Assembly (NCBI GenBank): GCA_007844125.1
Contig: CM017557.1
Coordinates: 60,566,230 to 60,630,229, forward strand
From: Sinonovacula constricta
Taxonomy: Eukaryota > Mollusca > Bivalvia > Cardiida > Solecurtidae
Reading direction: 5' to 3'
DNA: 64,000 bases
Below, piece by piece: positions 38,193 to 50,513 of the stretch (position 1 is the first letter of the stretch; every line of letters starts with the position of its first letter). Position numbers and translations under genes: made by a program. The notes beneath the pieces are model-generated. The model was not told where the DNA came from, searched no databases, and was given only the letters and a program-made list of their open reading frames with translations.

Positions 38193-38883
38193 ATTACCAT
38201 TACTTCTTAGGTTACTGTCATGATGATGCCCAACATAAACCTTTGTTCTGTCCATGCTTGAAAGACAGGCACCTCTGACCAATGTGTCTGGACTGACTGG
38301 CCAAGGGACCATGTTGCTTTATAGGATGGACATTCCAAGGAGTACCCACGAGCACATCTTAACTGCTATTCACAAGAAATGGAGAAACTGAAAATACAAG
38401 TAATGAAATATTTTGAAGTTCATGTTATATTTTCTTTTCTGAAAGCAAAAAGTAGGGATAAAAGGGCTATTTCTGAAAAAGTAGGACTCCGTTGAAAAAG
38501 TAGGAAAAAAATAGGAAAAGTAAGGACCAGTAGAAAGCCTGTATAATGCGAGCATTGGTAATAATGATGGACTAGCACATTTTCGAAGACTTTGGCATGA
38601 CATGTTCTATGATGGAACCATGAGCCAACAGGGCTGTTGGTTTATAAAACTACCATAACAAATATACAAATGTTTCTAAAAAGAAATAGCTACAGGCTGC
38701 ATCTAATGGTGCCAAGTCAAAATTTGCATCAGACAAACAGAACCACACATGGGTGAAAATCGACACTTGCGTATTTAAATTGTTGTGTCACTATCATGCC
38801 AATTAGTGCATTGTTTGCGACTGACAAACACAAAATAAGCACTGCAACACTTTTGATCCTCACCAAACAAACAACAGAATATT

Positions 38884-39092
38884 TTGAAGGACAGCTGGTT
38901 AATATATATATAATTTAGTGGTCAGAGGTTATACTTTATTCCACTGTTTATTGGTATTGATCAAGGCCTTGCTGTTTGGAAGAAAAAGAGTACAAGATGC
39001 CTATAATGACTCTATATCGCTCACCTGAGTGTCATAGACATTAAGTTATAGAGAGCAAGAAATATCAGCAATGATTTAACAGACCAGAATAA
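38884..39092. other. ~210 bp insertion absent from the left copy
   Basis: The left copy has CAGAATATTATTTATTGGG continuously, while here about 210 bp separates the halves. A repeated ATT at the borders may be the target duplication. No inverted termini or coding sequence are visible. Confidence 0.55.
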
Positions 39093-42000
39093 TTATTTAT
39101 TGGGTTTATTGTCCAAGTAACATAATTCAGTCATTTGGAGATGGTGTCCACTTAAAGCAGATAAGATGCTGCCGTAACTGTGTACAGCATGCTGTGAACA
39201 CCTGGCGATACCATACCTGACATAAGGTCTGGATCCACCATTTTAAATACAGCATGCCATGAAGACCTGTATGAAACCACACAAACTTCGCTTATCTTGA
39301 CACTGAGCAGACCTGTTGTGTAACTATCATGTGTGCTTGAGCATTACAAGGGAGCGTGTACTACTACAATTTCTAATGACTTTTGTTATGTCACAGACCA
39401 TGAATCTAACCAGAGGTCTCCAGTACCTGGTGCCTATGCTCTAATGATTAAGCTACCAGGTTCGGTCTAGAATAATCATACTTTATGTAACTGCACAGAA
39501 GCAACATTTGGACAATCAGTTTCAATTTCTGTTTACTTCAGTCATATAAGGAAAATGGCACATACCCTGGCTGCCATGTCTTTTGAGTTTGACAGACCAA
39601 TATTCTTTTAACAACTTTTCATTCCCTCTGTCTGCTGAAGCGCCTGACTGAGGAAGTTTGGTGGGCTAGCAGTTTCAGAAGGAATGTCATTTAAAGAATT
39701 TTTATGAATGTTTGATGGTGGTGGTATGCAATCACAATAGCTTATCTTGAACTGAAAATGCTGAAATTTCACCAATTGTGACCAAGTTGCTTTAAAAGAA
39801 ATTAAATCTAAAAATAATACATGTACCTGGTATGTAATCCTTACCATATTTATTGACTGATTGGTTGTCTGTGTTTCAATGATCTCCCCTTCTGATGATC
39901 ATTGTCCACATAACTGCAATTTAAATGAATTTGCTAAATATCTGATTATGTGTGACTTGTTTTGTTTTTTATTGAAAATTTTGCAGTATGGGTTATTTGC
40001 GGAGAAAACCCCCCACATCTTTACAAATTTAAAACTGCAAATAACACAAAACTTTCACAAATTAAAAGGTCAAAATTGAAAAAAAATTGGGTACTCTTGA
40101 TATCAGTTGCAACCTCTTCTATGTAGGGCTGCAACAATTCATTTGCAATTGGATTTGATCAGATATATTCCCCTTTAAAAAAAATTTCCCCTAAGCTGGC
40201 AAGTCAATCCTTTCGAATTTGTCATAATTTTAAAAGTATAAAAATATTTCCATGGGTAATAATTGATTTTCTTGGTAGTGGCTTGAACACAGTTAAGTGA
40301 CAGTAATATTCACATTTAGACTTTTTTGTGAGCCATGCATCATACATGTATTTCAAATACATCATAACAGTCTGGCACATAAATGTACTATTAATAAGTG
40401 ATACATTAAGTTGACATAGTTGCATGCTTAAACATGGATCAAATAATATTTATAAGATCATTAAGCCTCTAAAAAAGAAACTAGTTTGAAAACTGTTTCA
40501 ACATATTAATTCTCCCAACCTGAAGACATCATGAAAGGTAGCATAGTCACATATCAATAATATGTTTTCAGTGGTGGTGATATTGTAATCCATTATTGAG
40601 TTTTAACACCTTTTGTTTGTACTGTTTTTCAATAGATATAACATGGCAACCATATAATGGTTACTAAGTTACTATAGTGATGTTCATTTATGACTGTGAA
40701 GGAGGGCCCAGATTGGGTCAGCTGACAGACCCTTCCACATGAATATTTTCATTACAACCAGGACTAAAAACACGCAGTGAGCCACCAAGGACACTGGAGT
40801 AATAGCTGACGACACATTCACTTGCTCACATTCCAACACTTTTATGAGTAAACTGATCAGCTATCAATTTTAAAACTGGTTGTACTAGCACTAGTTTCAT
40901 TTTAAATTTAAGTCAGCATATGGGCACAGATTATATTACCACTAATTAATAGACTACTTGTCATTATAAAGGTGGTGTAGTGATTTTTCAAGTTAAAAGA
41001 ATGTGAATAATGAAAATATAGTAAGTGGCTAGCCTCATTGTGAGCTTATGAACTAACTGATCTGATAATAAAAATTGTTGCGGACCATAAATTTCTAGTA
41101 GTACATATTCTACATGTAGTTCAAAAACTTACTCAAAACACAAATTACACAACTAGTTAGCTGGTGCTTGGCTGGTTGTCATGCATAACAAGAGGTAATC
41201 TGTCCCTCCCTTTCTCTCTATGTCTGTTCCCATGGCTTGGTCCAGCAGTGGGATGGTCTAAAACCGTCTATGGTAACAAGGTGACTGCTACTCTACAAAT
41301 ATAATGCATCCTAATATAAAGTGAATACCATGTTTAAAGAAATATGAATGATGTCGTTATCAAATTTGCTTTGTTTAAAGAATGGCCTGCCAGAATGTAC
41401 GGTTATAAAACGACCAAAAACGTCAGTTTTATTTGATTGCGAAAATACATGGGTACGAAAGACCAATGTCCGTTTATACTAAAATGTTGTTTACACTGTC
41501 AACTATGACAGCATAATGAATTTGAAAAGTAAAATATACACATGTTGAAATAAAAGGTAAATCGGTTGCGTTGAAATAAACTATAATCTCTCCGATACTC
41601 TAGAGCCGTAGGCGAGCGAAAATGAAAGTTGAACGGTAAAAAACTACAACAGTACTGTCAATTAGTGTCAAGGAAACAGGCTAATTCAGTTCAAACCATC
41701 ACATGTGCTCCCCAAACTAGGGAGCGTAATAGCGAATGAATAAATAACATACATCAATCATACATGTTCATTAGAAAATGTGCATAAATAGAATAAAAAT
41801 ACTCATCGTTGAAGACGGCATCTTGTCAAAACATTTTTCAACATGGCGGGCGTGGCTTCGTATGTAAAGTAGTTGGTTCTCGGCCAAGCTCCGACATATT
41901 CCGTAAACTATCGGTATTTCCCGTTGAAATTAGTTTGTTGTTAATATTGTCGATTGTTGTTTATATTGTCGATTTGTGTAAAAGATTATTACCCGGTTGA

Positions 42001-42124
42001 AGACATTTTTTTGGCTTGTTGGTAACATGAATGTTTAAGTTGATGCTTTTATTATTATATTATGGCATAAAACATTAAATTTGAGTTTTCAACTAATTTA
42101 GAGCGACCGAACTAATGGGTATCT

Positions 42125-42490
42125 TTAAGTTGTAGCGACGAAAACTAAAAACTGGATTCTTGAATCATAACAAGCTTATACTTATTTTACAGTGCTAGTT
42201 ATCCTCTATAGTTGCCCCAATTATTATGCAGATATTCCTTTTTATTTATGAGTTATGTCATTTTGTGTATTACCACTATTTTGGGGTTGTAGACTGATCC
42301 GGCTGTGAAGTATACTGTAAATTTCCTTAAGTTGTAGCGACTAAAACTAAAAACTGGATTGTTGAATCATAACAAGCTTATACTTATTTTACAGTGCTAT
42401 TTGTTCTCGAAAGTTGCCCCCAGTATTTTACAGATATTCCTTTTAATTCATATGTTATGCCAGATTTTACATTACCACTATTTTGGGGGT
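42125..42490 (-). repeat. 202-bp satellite, inverted units
   Basis: One complete inverted unit (TTAAGTTGTAGCGACGAAAA to about 42328) is followed by a second, diverged unit. It begins at the TTAA that borders the right 8.5 kb element. The unit junction CTGTAAATTTCCTTAAGTTG at 42315-42334 shows the undisrupted sequence around that TTAA. Confidence 0.85.
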
Positions 42491-42519
42491 TATACTGTTC
42501 ATTTGATAAATGTTAATTT

Positions 42520-42790
42520 AGTATAATTCTAACTAATTCTTCAGGTTTCAACTATTTTCTCTTCTGTCTGAGTCATTTCTTTTCATACATACATACATAC
42601 AAGTTCTGCATGAACTACCAAAATGTGAATCCTGAAATGGCATGTTTATTGTGCTGTGTATTTACCCACCCCAATATCTTTCACTGCCAAGTAATCCATA
42701 TAGGGACAGTCAAGACCCCCACCAGGTGTAGGAGATTAAGTGGGGTAAAAGCCTCTAGGGGCTGATTAGCACATTGCCTGTAGTGAATAT
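42520..42790 (+). repeat. Relative of the interior of the 36711-38192 element
   Basis: Shares TTCTTCAGGTTTCA, GGCATGTTTATTGTGCTGTG, CACCCCAATATCTTTCA and AGACCCCCACCAGGTGTAGG, in the same order as about 37350-37600. No termini were found, so it is a fragment or a third repeat family hosting both. Confidence 0.55.
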
Positions 42791-43129
42791 GACATAAAGT
42801 TCAGCATCTAGCCTCTTATTGAACTGCTGATGATAGTTAAAATGCTACTTGGCTTATTTAAAGATTATACAATAATCTTCTATATTATATTTTTTCTAAT
42901 TAACACATGTGTATAAAAAATAAAAAAACAGAAGACTGAGGGATGATAAATTGCACTACTATTTATATGAAACATTTCAGCATACTAATTAATTTGTATA
43001 TGCCAATTTAAACAATAAATTTCAATACAATTTAGGCCCTAATAGGTGATATTGTTAAGGCTTTAATATTTTAGATGATTATAAAAACATTTGGACAGTT
43101 TTGTTGTGAATAACATTGACCAGTATTGA

Positions 43130-43205
43130 CAAGTAATGACCACTATTGACCAGTAATGTCCACTATGACCAATATTGACCACCAATACTCAATTGACCAG
43201 TCAAT
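43130..43205 (+). repeat. Short tandem repeat of ATTGACCAGTA-like units
   Basis: About seven imperfect 10-11 bp units (TATTGACCAGTAATGACCAC and variants). The flanking 42790-43520 is AT-rich with no supported gene. Confidence 0.7.
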
Positions 43206-43795
43206 AAGCCAACCCTGTGATCATTGACACATTTTAAATTAAATTGATACTTGACAAAATTATCCAGAATGTATTTGTTAATTCTATTTGTATGGTACAT
43301 TTATAAACCTTAAACCTTTTACCATAACATAATAGTTATCAAGAGAAATTTCTTTATATAAAAGCTCCTAGTTGTTACATCATAAGTAATATACATTTTG
43401 TATTTTCACTGTTTTTTTAAAATATGGACTTTAAAAAGCAGGACTTGTTTTTGGCACATCAAAAAACCAGCCAAACTATTGAAAGGCTATAAGCTAATCC
43501 ATTGAAAGGGTTGTGTATTGGGCAGTCCGATAACTAAGTTGTCTGCCCTTGAGTTCTCTCCGAATGCGCATGCGCACTAAAACTTCCGGGGTATAAGTAG
43601 AAATTTTATCAGCGTGTATAACACACACATCGAGTGACATGGAAAGTTAATTAAAGAAAGAAACAAAACCAAAATGGAAATCGCCGAAATATTGCTGAAT
43701 ATTTAAAGGTGTTTATAGCGGGAAGGTGGTCGAAAACAGAACTGTTTCATGGCATCGATTTCCTCAAAACAAGCGACTGCTACGCATTTCGATGT

Positions 43796-45545
43796 AGTAG
43801 TCAAGGCTGTTACTCTAGACCAGATTTTTGAGGGAAAAATCGGAATCACCGGTGCGTAACGCGTCCTATAAGGAATCCAATGGTGTGGGTTATTAATAGT
43901 TCAGTATTTGTGTTTATTTTAATTAAATGTCTATAAAGTGTGGCGAGGCGTAACGATCACTAGGCACTGGTTTATTAAGTGCTATAATGTACAAGTGTGT
44001 ATACAGATTCACAATCGCTGGGGTGTAACAACCTATTTGCATTGTACTTTTTTCAACATTCCATTTATAAACACTGTGACATGTTCGTAATCAACGCTTT
44101 ACATATATTGGGTCAACGCTCTGTTTAAGCCTGTTAAAACATGCTTACACCAGTTCATCTATTTATAACAATCATGTAACTTGCTACAAATAAGTGCACG
44201 TTTTATAGTGTAGTATTTAACGCGCATTTGATTAAAGTTTGTCGCTTAGATTCTTTGTTACTCGACTAAGAATATCAGCCCATTCCCTTAGAATTCGAAC
44301 CGATCGTTACTTATACACCTAGAATTGATCGTGTCGGCAAATATTGTGATAAGAATGGAATTAAAGATGAATTTCACTTAGTTAATAATAGTGAACTTTA
44401 TAGAAATATCCGGGTTAGATACCTATATCCATATTAATATGTAAGACCTAGCATGTTCGAGTTTATATCACTGTTGAAATCAGTCTACAAACACATGTTG
44501 TTTAACCTTTCCGAATATATTAAGGAAGCTACACATATAAGATTGCCTTACCACTATATAACTAATTAATCAGATCATCCTCATTACTGTTGTGACTTGT
44601 TGTATTATGATGAACTCCTATAATTTGATATTACTATTGTTAACGGAACACAATTTTATGTATCACTTTGTAAGTTAATGGCTATTTACAATGTTTGTAC
44701 TTGTCAAATAAAGATTCTGTTCTGTTCTGTTCATTAAATCGACAGACACGAGCAAGACATCATCAAGAGTTAATGTAGCGATTCATTTTTTAACGACCCA
44801 GGTATGCTTCAAAATTTTACTTTACAGAGGGTTTACGATGAATTTGCCAGCTGATTTAAAGTATAGTATGAAACATGTTCGTGGTTTAATCATAAGGTTT
44901 AAATGTTCACTGTTTACTACAATGGTTATTAAAGGAGATACATGTAGTAGCTTGTGTTGACTGGGTTTAAATAGTTCATATGGGATCAGTGACACATTCC
45001 TTTTACATAGAGAAAACATTAGGTGAATCGAGCATGATCTTTTCTTACGGTGTATAAATCTATATTGTCACCCTTATATCTAATATATGTTTGATAAGAG
45101 TACAAGGCGGTGTTATTATAAAAATGTACAAAGCAACAAGTCAACACTCGTTTATCGATATACAACAGTAGTGTATGATTGTACAAATGACAAACGAGAG
45201 TAGAATTTGATTTATACATTTTATTTAACCTATGAACAAGATTTAACATCAGATATGTTGGACACATAGGTTTGATACAAATCTCATTTATACAATAATA
45301 TATCAACAGCAATAAGTTCAGTATCTACAATTCTACTAATACATTTTAAGCTTTATATAAAGCTAGTTATAATATCAAACTATTTTGTTTTACACCGATT
45401 CAGTTTAAATCAGTAGCATTAATTCAACTGTTTAACTTTTTTGGATAGTATTTCCATTTCACAAAATACTGATTGTTACTTCCTTTGCCACGATATTTTA
45501 ACACTTTACCCACTTTCCATGTGCACGTGTTTAAACCTGCTTATA
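43796..45545 (+). repeat. Polinton left terminal inverted repeat
   Basis: Complementary to 53490-54731 apart from a LINE fragment (about 44252-44735) present only on this side. The inner end, about 45410-45540, is a decayed copy of the integrase C-terminal coding sequence: it keeps the complement of CAGTATTTTGTGAAATGGAA but has a stop within it. The repeat thus reaches into the integrase gene on the other side. Confidence 0.85.
44252..44735 (+). mobile_element. 5'-truncated non-LTR retrotransposon (RT C-terminus and 3' end)
   Basis: The plus strand encodes KYCDKNGIKDEFHLV and LYRNIRVRYLY, then after a stop SMFEFISLLK and LSEYIKEATH. This is the familiar C-terminal segment of Jockey/CR1-type reverse transcriptases, where a C-x2-C-E-x-E-F-H-type knuckle precedes an LYxxIRxxYL helix. 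The expected second cysteine is altered. It ends with AATAAAGATTCTGTTCTGTT, a short 3' repeat typical of such LINEs. It interrupts the left Polinton terminal repeat only, so it inserted after the Polinton was formed. Confidence 0.7.
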
Positions 45546-45822
45546 ACTATCAGGGCGTTCAGGTATTCAGGTTTTACGAGTAGTTACTAGTCATTTTACA
45601 ACCGGTGTGTTACAAAAACAGAGGCTTATAAGCTAAATCATTTTGCTCTGTAACACTAAATAAAGCACAACAACGTTAAATATATGTTACATATTTATTC
45701 ACAAATTCATTAACCAGCAATTCGTTCATATTGAAGGTGTACAGAATAAGTAGAACAACACATTACAGCAACACAAGTGTGAACAATGAAAATGATTGGT
45801 AAAGTCAATAAATGTACAGTGT

Positions 45823-48800
45823 TTATATTCCATAGGGTAGGGTATCAAACTCGGCGGTGATCACACGTTTATCAAAGACGATTTTGTAATCTTTTGTTTC
45901 TGTTTTGGTAATGATATTACATTTTTCAGTATTTATTGTAATTTTATGATTATCTACGACCTTGAGTGGCGTCACTTCATCCTTACTTGTGACCATTTTA
46001 TGTAAGGTATTGAAGTTAATATCAAGTGCATTTTTGAAATTTAAGGTTATACCTCGAACCTTGCAAATGGAAGTTTGACCTTCTTTATTGGGTTTTGATA
46101 AATTATATGCATAATTCTTAGGCCCGCCAGTAACAAACTTTGAGATTGTATTGTCTGGGGCTTTATTGTCAGGAACCTCATCCGTCAGATCTCCCAAGTA
46201 GTCTCCAAGTGGAGGCTTCCATTGCCCTAGTCCTGTGGTAAATACAACTGAATCGGTATCACAGTAAAGAATCCGATCCCCTAAAGGCTTCAGATAGCTA
46301 TACAGTTTAAGACGTGCCTGTGCCGTTGTGTAGGCTGCAATTACTACGTTGGTGTGTGAGGATGCTTGAATAAAGTCATCATGGTAGGCCCAGTCGATTG
46401 AACAGACTCGTTATTGATGAACCGTATATTCTTTATTTCTTGCTCATCACTATTCATCATGTCAAAGTACTGGTCAGGTTGAGTGACAAAAGTTGTTTGA
46501 GTCAAATTAGTGCGTTGTCCAAATTTGCCCCAAAAAGAGTTCAGCATAAGTTTTGCTAGAGACCTTAATCCTGGGTTTTCCTCAATATTGTCGTAAGTCA
46601 AAAGTACACCTTCTTTCTCAAAGTAGTCTTGTATGTACTTCTGTTTGGTTTGTTCATTGACACACCAGTTTGGCCAACCGCTGGCTTCTTGTTTGACCTT
46701 TAAGAATGTGTTTACATATGTGGTAAACAATCCACCGGTCTTCGTTTTAGGATCATACTGAGAAATTTTGTCAAAATGCCAGACCTCGTACATTTTAAGA
46801 ATTGTGTAACCTTGAGACACAGCCATCTTCAGCTCATCTGTGACCCATGTTCCAGTGAATGACCTTTCTTGAACACCATGCTGACAAGACGATTTCTGAT
46901 AAGTTTCGCCACACGTTCTACAAAGACTAAACAATAACTTCCCGTTACATTTTGCAGGTAAGACTGGAATGTACAGTCCTCGCGGAGGTAAAACCTTGCA
47001 TTTCACCAACCCTTCGTAATGTTGCAGGTCTTTAAAATTGTCAGTGATTATACAGGGGTGACCCATTGGTACCTTACCAGTTTTGTTTACCCATGGGTAG
47101 AGTGATGTTACGTCATAGTAATTTATAGATTTAGTGTCTGAAGATTCTTCATAGAGTTTAAAGGCTTCTGTTCGTCCGCCGTAGAATGCGTCCCTAGGTT
47201 CCAAAGGTGGCACTATTTCAAGAGCGTCCACAAACGCTTTAATATTGCCTTGTCCTCTGACAATTGTTGCTTAAAATCGTATTTCCACATGTCAATGTAA
47301 GCAAACCCCTCAGACTCTAAATAACGTTGTTTTTCTAAGGTTCTCGCATACAGATCAGCCATAGTCATTTCAACTACCGGATTGACGGTGGACTTGGAGT
47401 AACATTTGGGACAGCCATGCCAAAAGCATCCATGAAATTCTAACACAATTTGTTGTCCCTTGTCTTCGTAAAATCCATCCACTTTGTAAAGACCGATTTG
47501 TTTTTCCCCCTTATTTCGACCGTGTTGAATGCTAATATTGTTTTTAAAGGCTATATATGACAACCATTGGTACGCTATAGCTGATTGTTTCTCCTCTGGT
47601 CTATAACCATGAGGCGGTATAATGCCAATGCTTTCCTGTCCGAGAAAAAGAGTTCTGAACACCAGGTTACACGCTGAGGCAATCGTGATACACTTTGCAA
47701 ATGGGTCTATGCCGTAACTACCCTCTTTTCTAGTTAATTCCATGAATAATGACCTGAACTTTAAACAACATCTCCTAAGAATATCAACATCAGATCTACA
47801 GTATCGTAACAACTCGGCTTGGAAATCAAAATGATCATTGCAATGTTTCTCGTACCAAGAAAAAAACTTAATTCTGTCCTCCGGTTTCATTCCATTAGGG
47901 TTGTAGTACTTAATGTCAGGTAGATGTGTCAGAACAACTTGTTGGTTCTCGGCCCTGTTGTAAAGATGTGGAAAGTAGCCTTTGGCAAGCTCAGTTTCAC
48001 CGAAGGCATTTGGCATGTTGGCTAATGCCATAGGCATGAAGTTTAAAGAATCTATGAATCGCATTTTGCACTGAGGGACTGTAATGGACATGTACTTGGA
48101 TCCTGTCGTTATCACCTCGGGTAAAATGGCGTTGTTATGAAGATAGCGAAGTATTGGGTAGCTATCATAACCCTTAAAGTTATGACATACAACAGTCGCA
48201 CCATTATTCTCACCAGAAAACAGCCACTTACAGAACGCCGTTATAGTATTTGGACCAGAAAATATCTTCTCTTTTGAGCCACAATATTGACATTCACAAG
48301 ACGTAGTGAAATCGCTGTTCATACAGTCTGTGCATACTTTATGGACGACACAAAGGTTTGGTACATGCTCATATGACCCACACCATGACTTTTTACAGTT
48401 TTTACATGTATTCTGTTTACCAGCAACATATCCTTTTTCACATTCCTGACGAGTGTCTTGTGTGCACTCAAAGTCAAAGAACAGGTAGGTTGTTTTCTGA
48501 TCGGTCCTTGATGTATTGGGAGTATTGTCATCGTCATCATCAGTTGGTTGCATGTAGCACTTGTGCTCATCAGAAAAGTAGTCCTTACAAGTTTGGCAAT
48601 ACGATTCGCCACACACATGGGCATGTTTGTGCTTTGAACGATTTATGAATTGTTCACAATCTTGGCATCTGTAATACATCTCACACGTTGACTTTCCCTT
48701 CTCCGTCTTCTTTAAATGGAGATTGAAACAAGTCTGGTTTACAAACGGACAGTTACAAGTCAAACACTTTTTCCAGTCCTCTTCTTTGTTATTGTGAAGA

Positions 48801-50002
48801 CTTTTACAATGATGACATGGTTCATTACAGACATGTCGTTCCTTATGCTGGTAACCTTTCTTGCAGTTAACACAGAAATAACTTCTGTTGAGAAAACCTG
48901 TCATTGTTGTGATGACATCATAATGATTGTCGTGACAATATAAATAAATTGGAACTCTACCTTCTGGGCCGCTAAACACGATGGCATTGAAATGTTCCGT
49001 TGACAGAACATGTATCTGGTATTCAGGTAGAACTTCTTGAAACCGCTTAACGTCATCGATATCACATTCACCAAGTGGTACATTGGCTCGTTCATGTAGT
49101 TCCACTGCAAGGTCCTTTTGTATGTCTCGTCCTTGCCGAATGCTATTCCATCTAGGGTCATGGCTGACACGGGCTACAGCCGTAACTATAGCACGGGCAC
49201 AACACAGTTGGTCTTTGTTTTTTATTTGAATGATGCTTTGTTTTTTCTCCACCATTTTGGTAATGTCCACAAAATTCATTTTATATCCCGACCCTAATGG
49301 TATCTGAACATGTACCAATTCAATGCCGAATGTCTCGTCTATCACAAATTGCTCATACGACTGCAGCACGCGTTCTATTTCCGCTAAAATCCGCTGTACT
49401 GTCAAAGATGACCTCCGCATAAAGGGTAGCACTATAGGATAATCAAGCTCCGGGTTGTCCATCGAAATTCTAACTAAGTCAGTCGATGGAATATGTACAG
49501 TTATACTGTCAAGAATCGACTGAAACAAGATTTTCAGTGACTTCAAAATCGTCGGCAGGTCTTTCACTGCGAGGTCTTTCACCGTTATTTTGTAATAATT
49601 AGCCGTAGACTTAAACTTTTCTATCTTCTTTTCGCTGACTTTATCAATGGTGTAGAATTCTTTGGCATCGTCAGTTTCCTGCAACTTCTGCCGCTTATTT
49701 CCATGGTTATCATCTTGTTCTATTAAAGATCGTTTCACCGCCCCACCTACTTGACCATGTTGTTGCTGTATGTGCCTTTCAAGTGCTTCATCGCTCATGA
49801 AAGCCTTAAGGCAGTCTGGACAATGGTGGCTGTCGTCGCTATTGTGTTTTCTTTGGTGCCTATCCAGATTATCTTTCCTATTGAACACTTTTTTACACAG
49901 GGTACACGTATATGTTTTCCAGTGGTTTTCGGTTCTACGGTGCTGTAACAACTGACTCAGCTTGTTGAAGCTAACTCCACATTCTTCACATTGGTAAACC
50001 AT
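45823..50002 (-). pseudogene. Polinton protein-primed-type DNA polymerase B, two frameshifts
   Basis: The family replicates the transposon DNA from protein-primed ends. The first frame (50002-47213, 929 codons) has three C2H2 fingers (residues about 5-85), a cysteine-rich middle (about 390-500) and exonuclease motifs DFEC (about 511), NFKGYDSYPIL (about 609) and YCRSDVDIL (about 737), then FHGCFWHGCPKC. Coding continues in a second frame from about 47240 to 46398 with polymerase motif A (DVTSLYP) and motif B (KLMLNSFWGKFG). It continues in a third frame to 45823 with motif C (YCDTDS, about 46240-46260). Each change is a 1-base shift, so the copy is inactive unless the shifts are sequencing errors or bypassed. 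All catalytic residues are otherwise present. The start follows a TTTTCAG acceptor at 50003-50005. AATAAA lies on the minus strand near 45697. Confidence 0.85.
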
Positions 50003-50513
50003 CTGAAAATAAATGCATTCATTTCATATAAGTATTAATATCAAGATGAACTTTAAATATACCTATGTATGTTTTAATCTTAAATCTTATAACAGGATCA
50101 CAAAACGAACCAGCAAGTATCCAGGCGAGACTACAAAAAGCCAGACGAGACTAAAAAAAGCAAGGCGAGACTAAGGCTTACATACCTTTATTATATTACA
50201 ATCCAAGTACGGATACTCTCTTATCACAATGGTATTCGATGTGTGTTGTGCTGAATCTGTAAATGAAATGAAGACATCCACTCTGTAATTATATACCAAG
50301 GCTCGCGTATGCGTACATCTGATTGGTCACATAATACTGAATTTTGATTGGATTATTGAGTTGTAATGTGATTGGTCAAAGCGGTTGTTTATGGTAGCAT
50401 TTGATTGATTGATAATGTTAAAATGTGATTGGCCAATGTGAGTTGAGCACATGTATAAATAGAAGAGCCTGGTGCCTTAGTGGCATTTGGTAGTTAGCCC
50501 CCGGAAAGTCAAC
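50003..50513. promoter_or_regulatory. Divergent promoter between polymerase and ATPase genes
   Basis: Plus strand: TATAAAT at 50454-50460, 54 bp before the ATPase ATG, preceded by at least four CCAAT-type boxes in both orientations (ATTGGTCA at 50322 and 50369, TTGGATT near 50347, GATTGGCCAAT near 50428). Minus strand: TATATAAT near 50290, then a 5' UTR and an intron with donor GTATGT (50185) and acceptor TTTTCAG ending at 50003, directly before the polymerase ATG. A short direct repeat of GCGAGACTA units lies at about 50120-50175 inside that intron. Confidence 0.6.

Larger units (their letters stand above)
31984..42124 (-). mobile_element. 8.5 kb TTAA-flanked element, right copy with later insertions
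   Basis: Reverse-oriented counterpart of 16194-24675: it starts AGCCACCCATTAGTTC after TTAA (31980-31983) and ends GAACTAATGGGTATCT before TTAA (42125-42128). It is 10.1 kb because of a 1.48 kb element at 36711-38192 and about 210 bp at 38884-39092; without these it is about 8.45 kb. Corresponding open frames in the two copies differ by single residues, or by indels in a poly-G tract (23570 compared with 33009). At 34347-34440, after a TTTGCAG acceptor, 30 codons encode a CXXC-containing peptide (SYWCDDCG) ending at a stop, a possible last exon. Confidence 0.65.

Noticed and set aside
16194..42124. Twin arms as a pure assembly artefact (haplotype copies joined in inversion)
   Set aside because: The clean TTAA borders, distinct outer flanks and the reconstructable satellite target argue for real insertions, although only read-level data can exclude misassembly.
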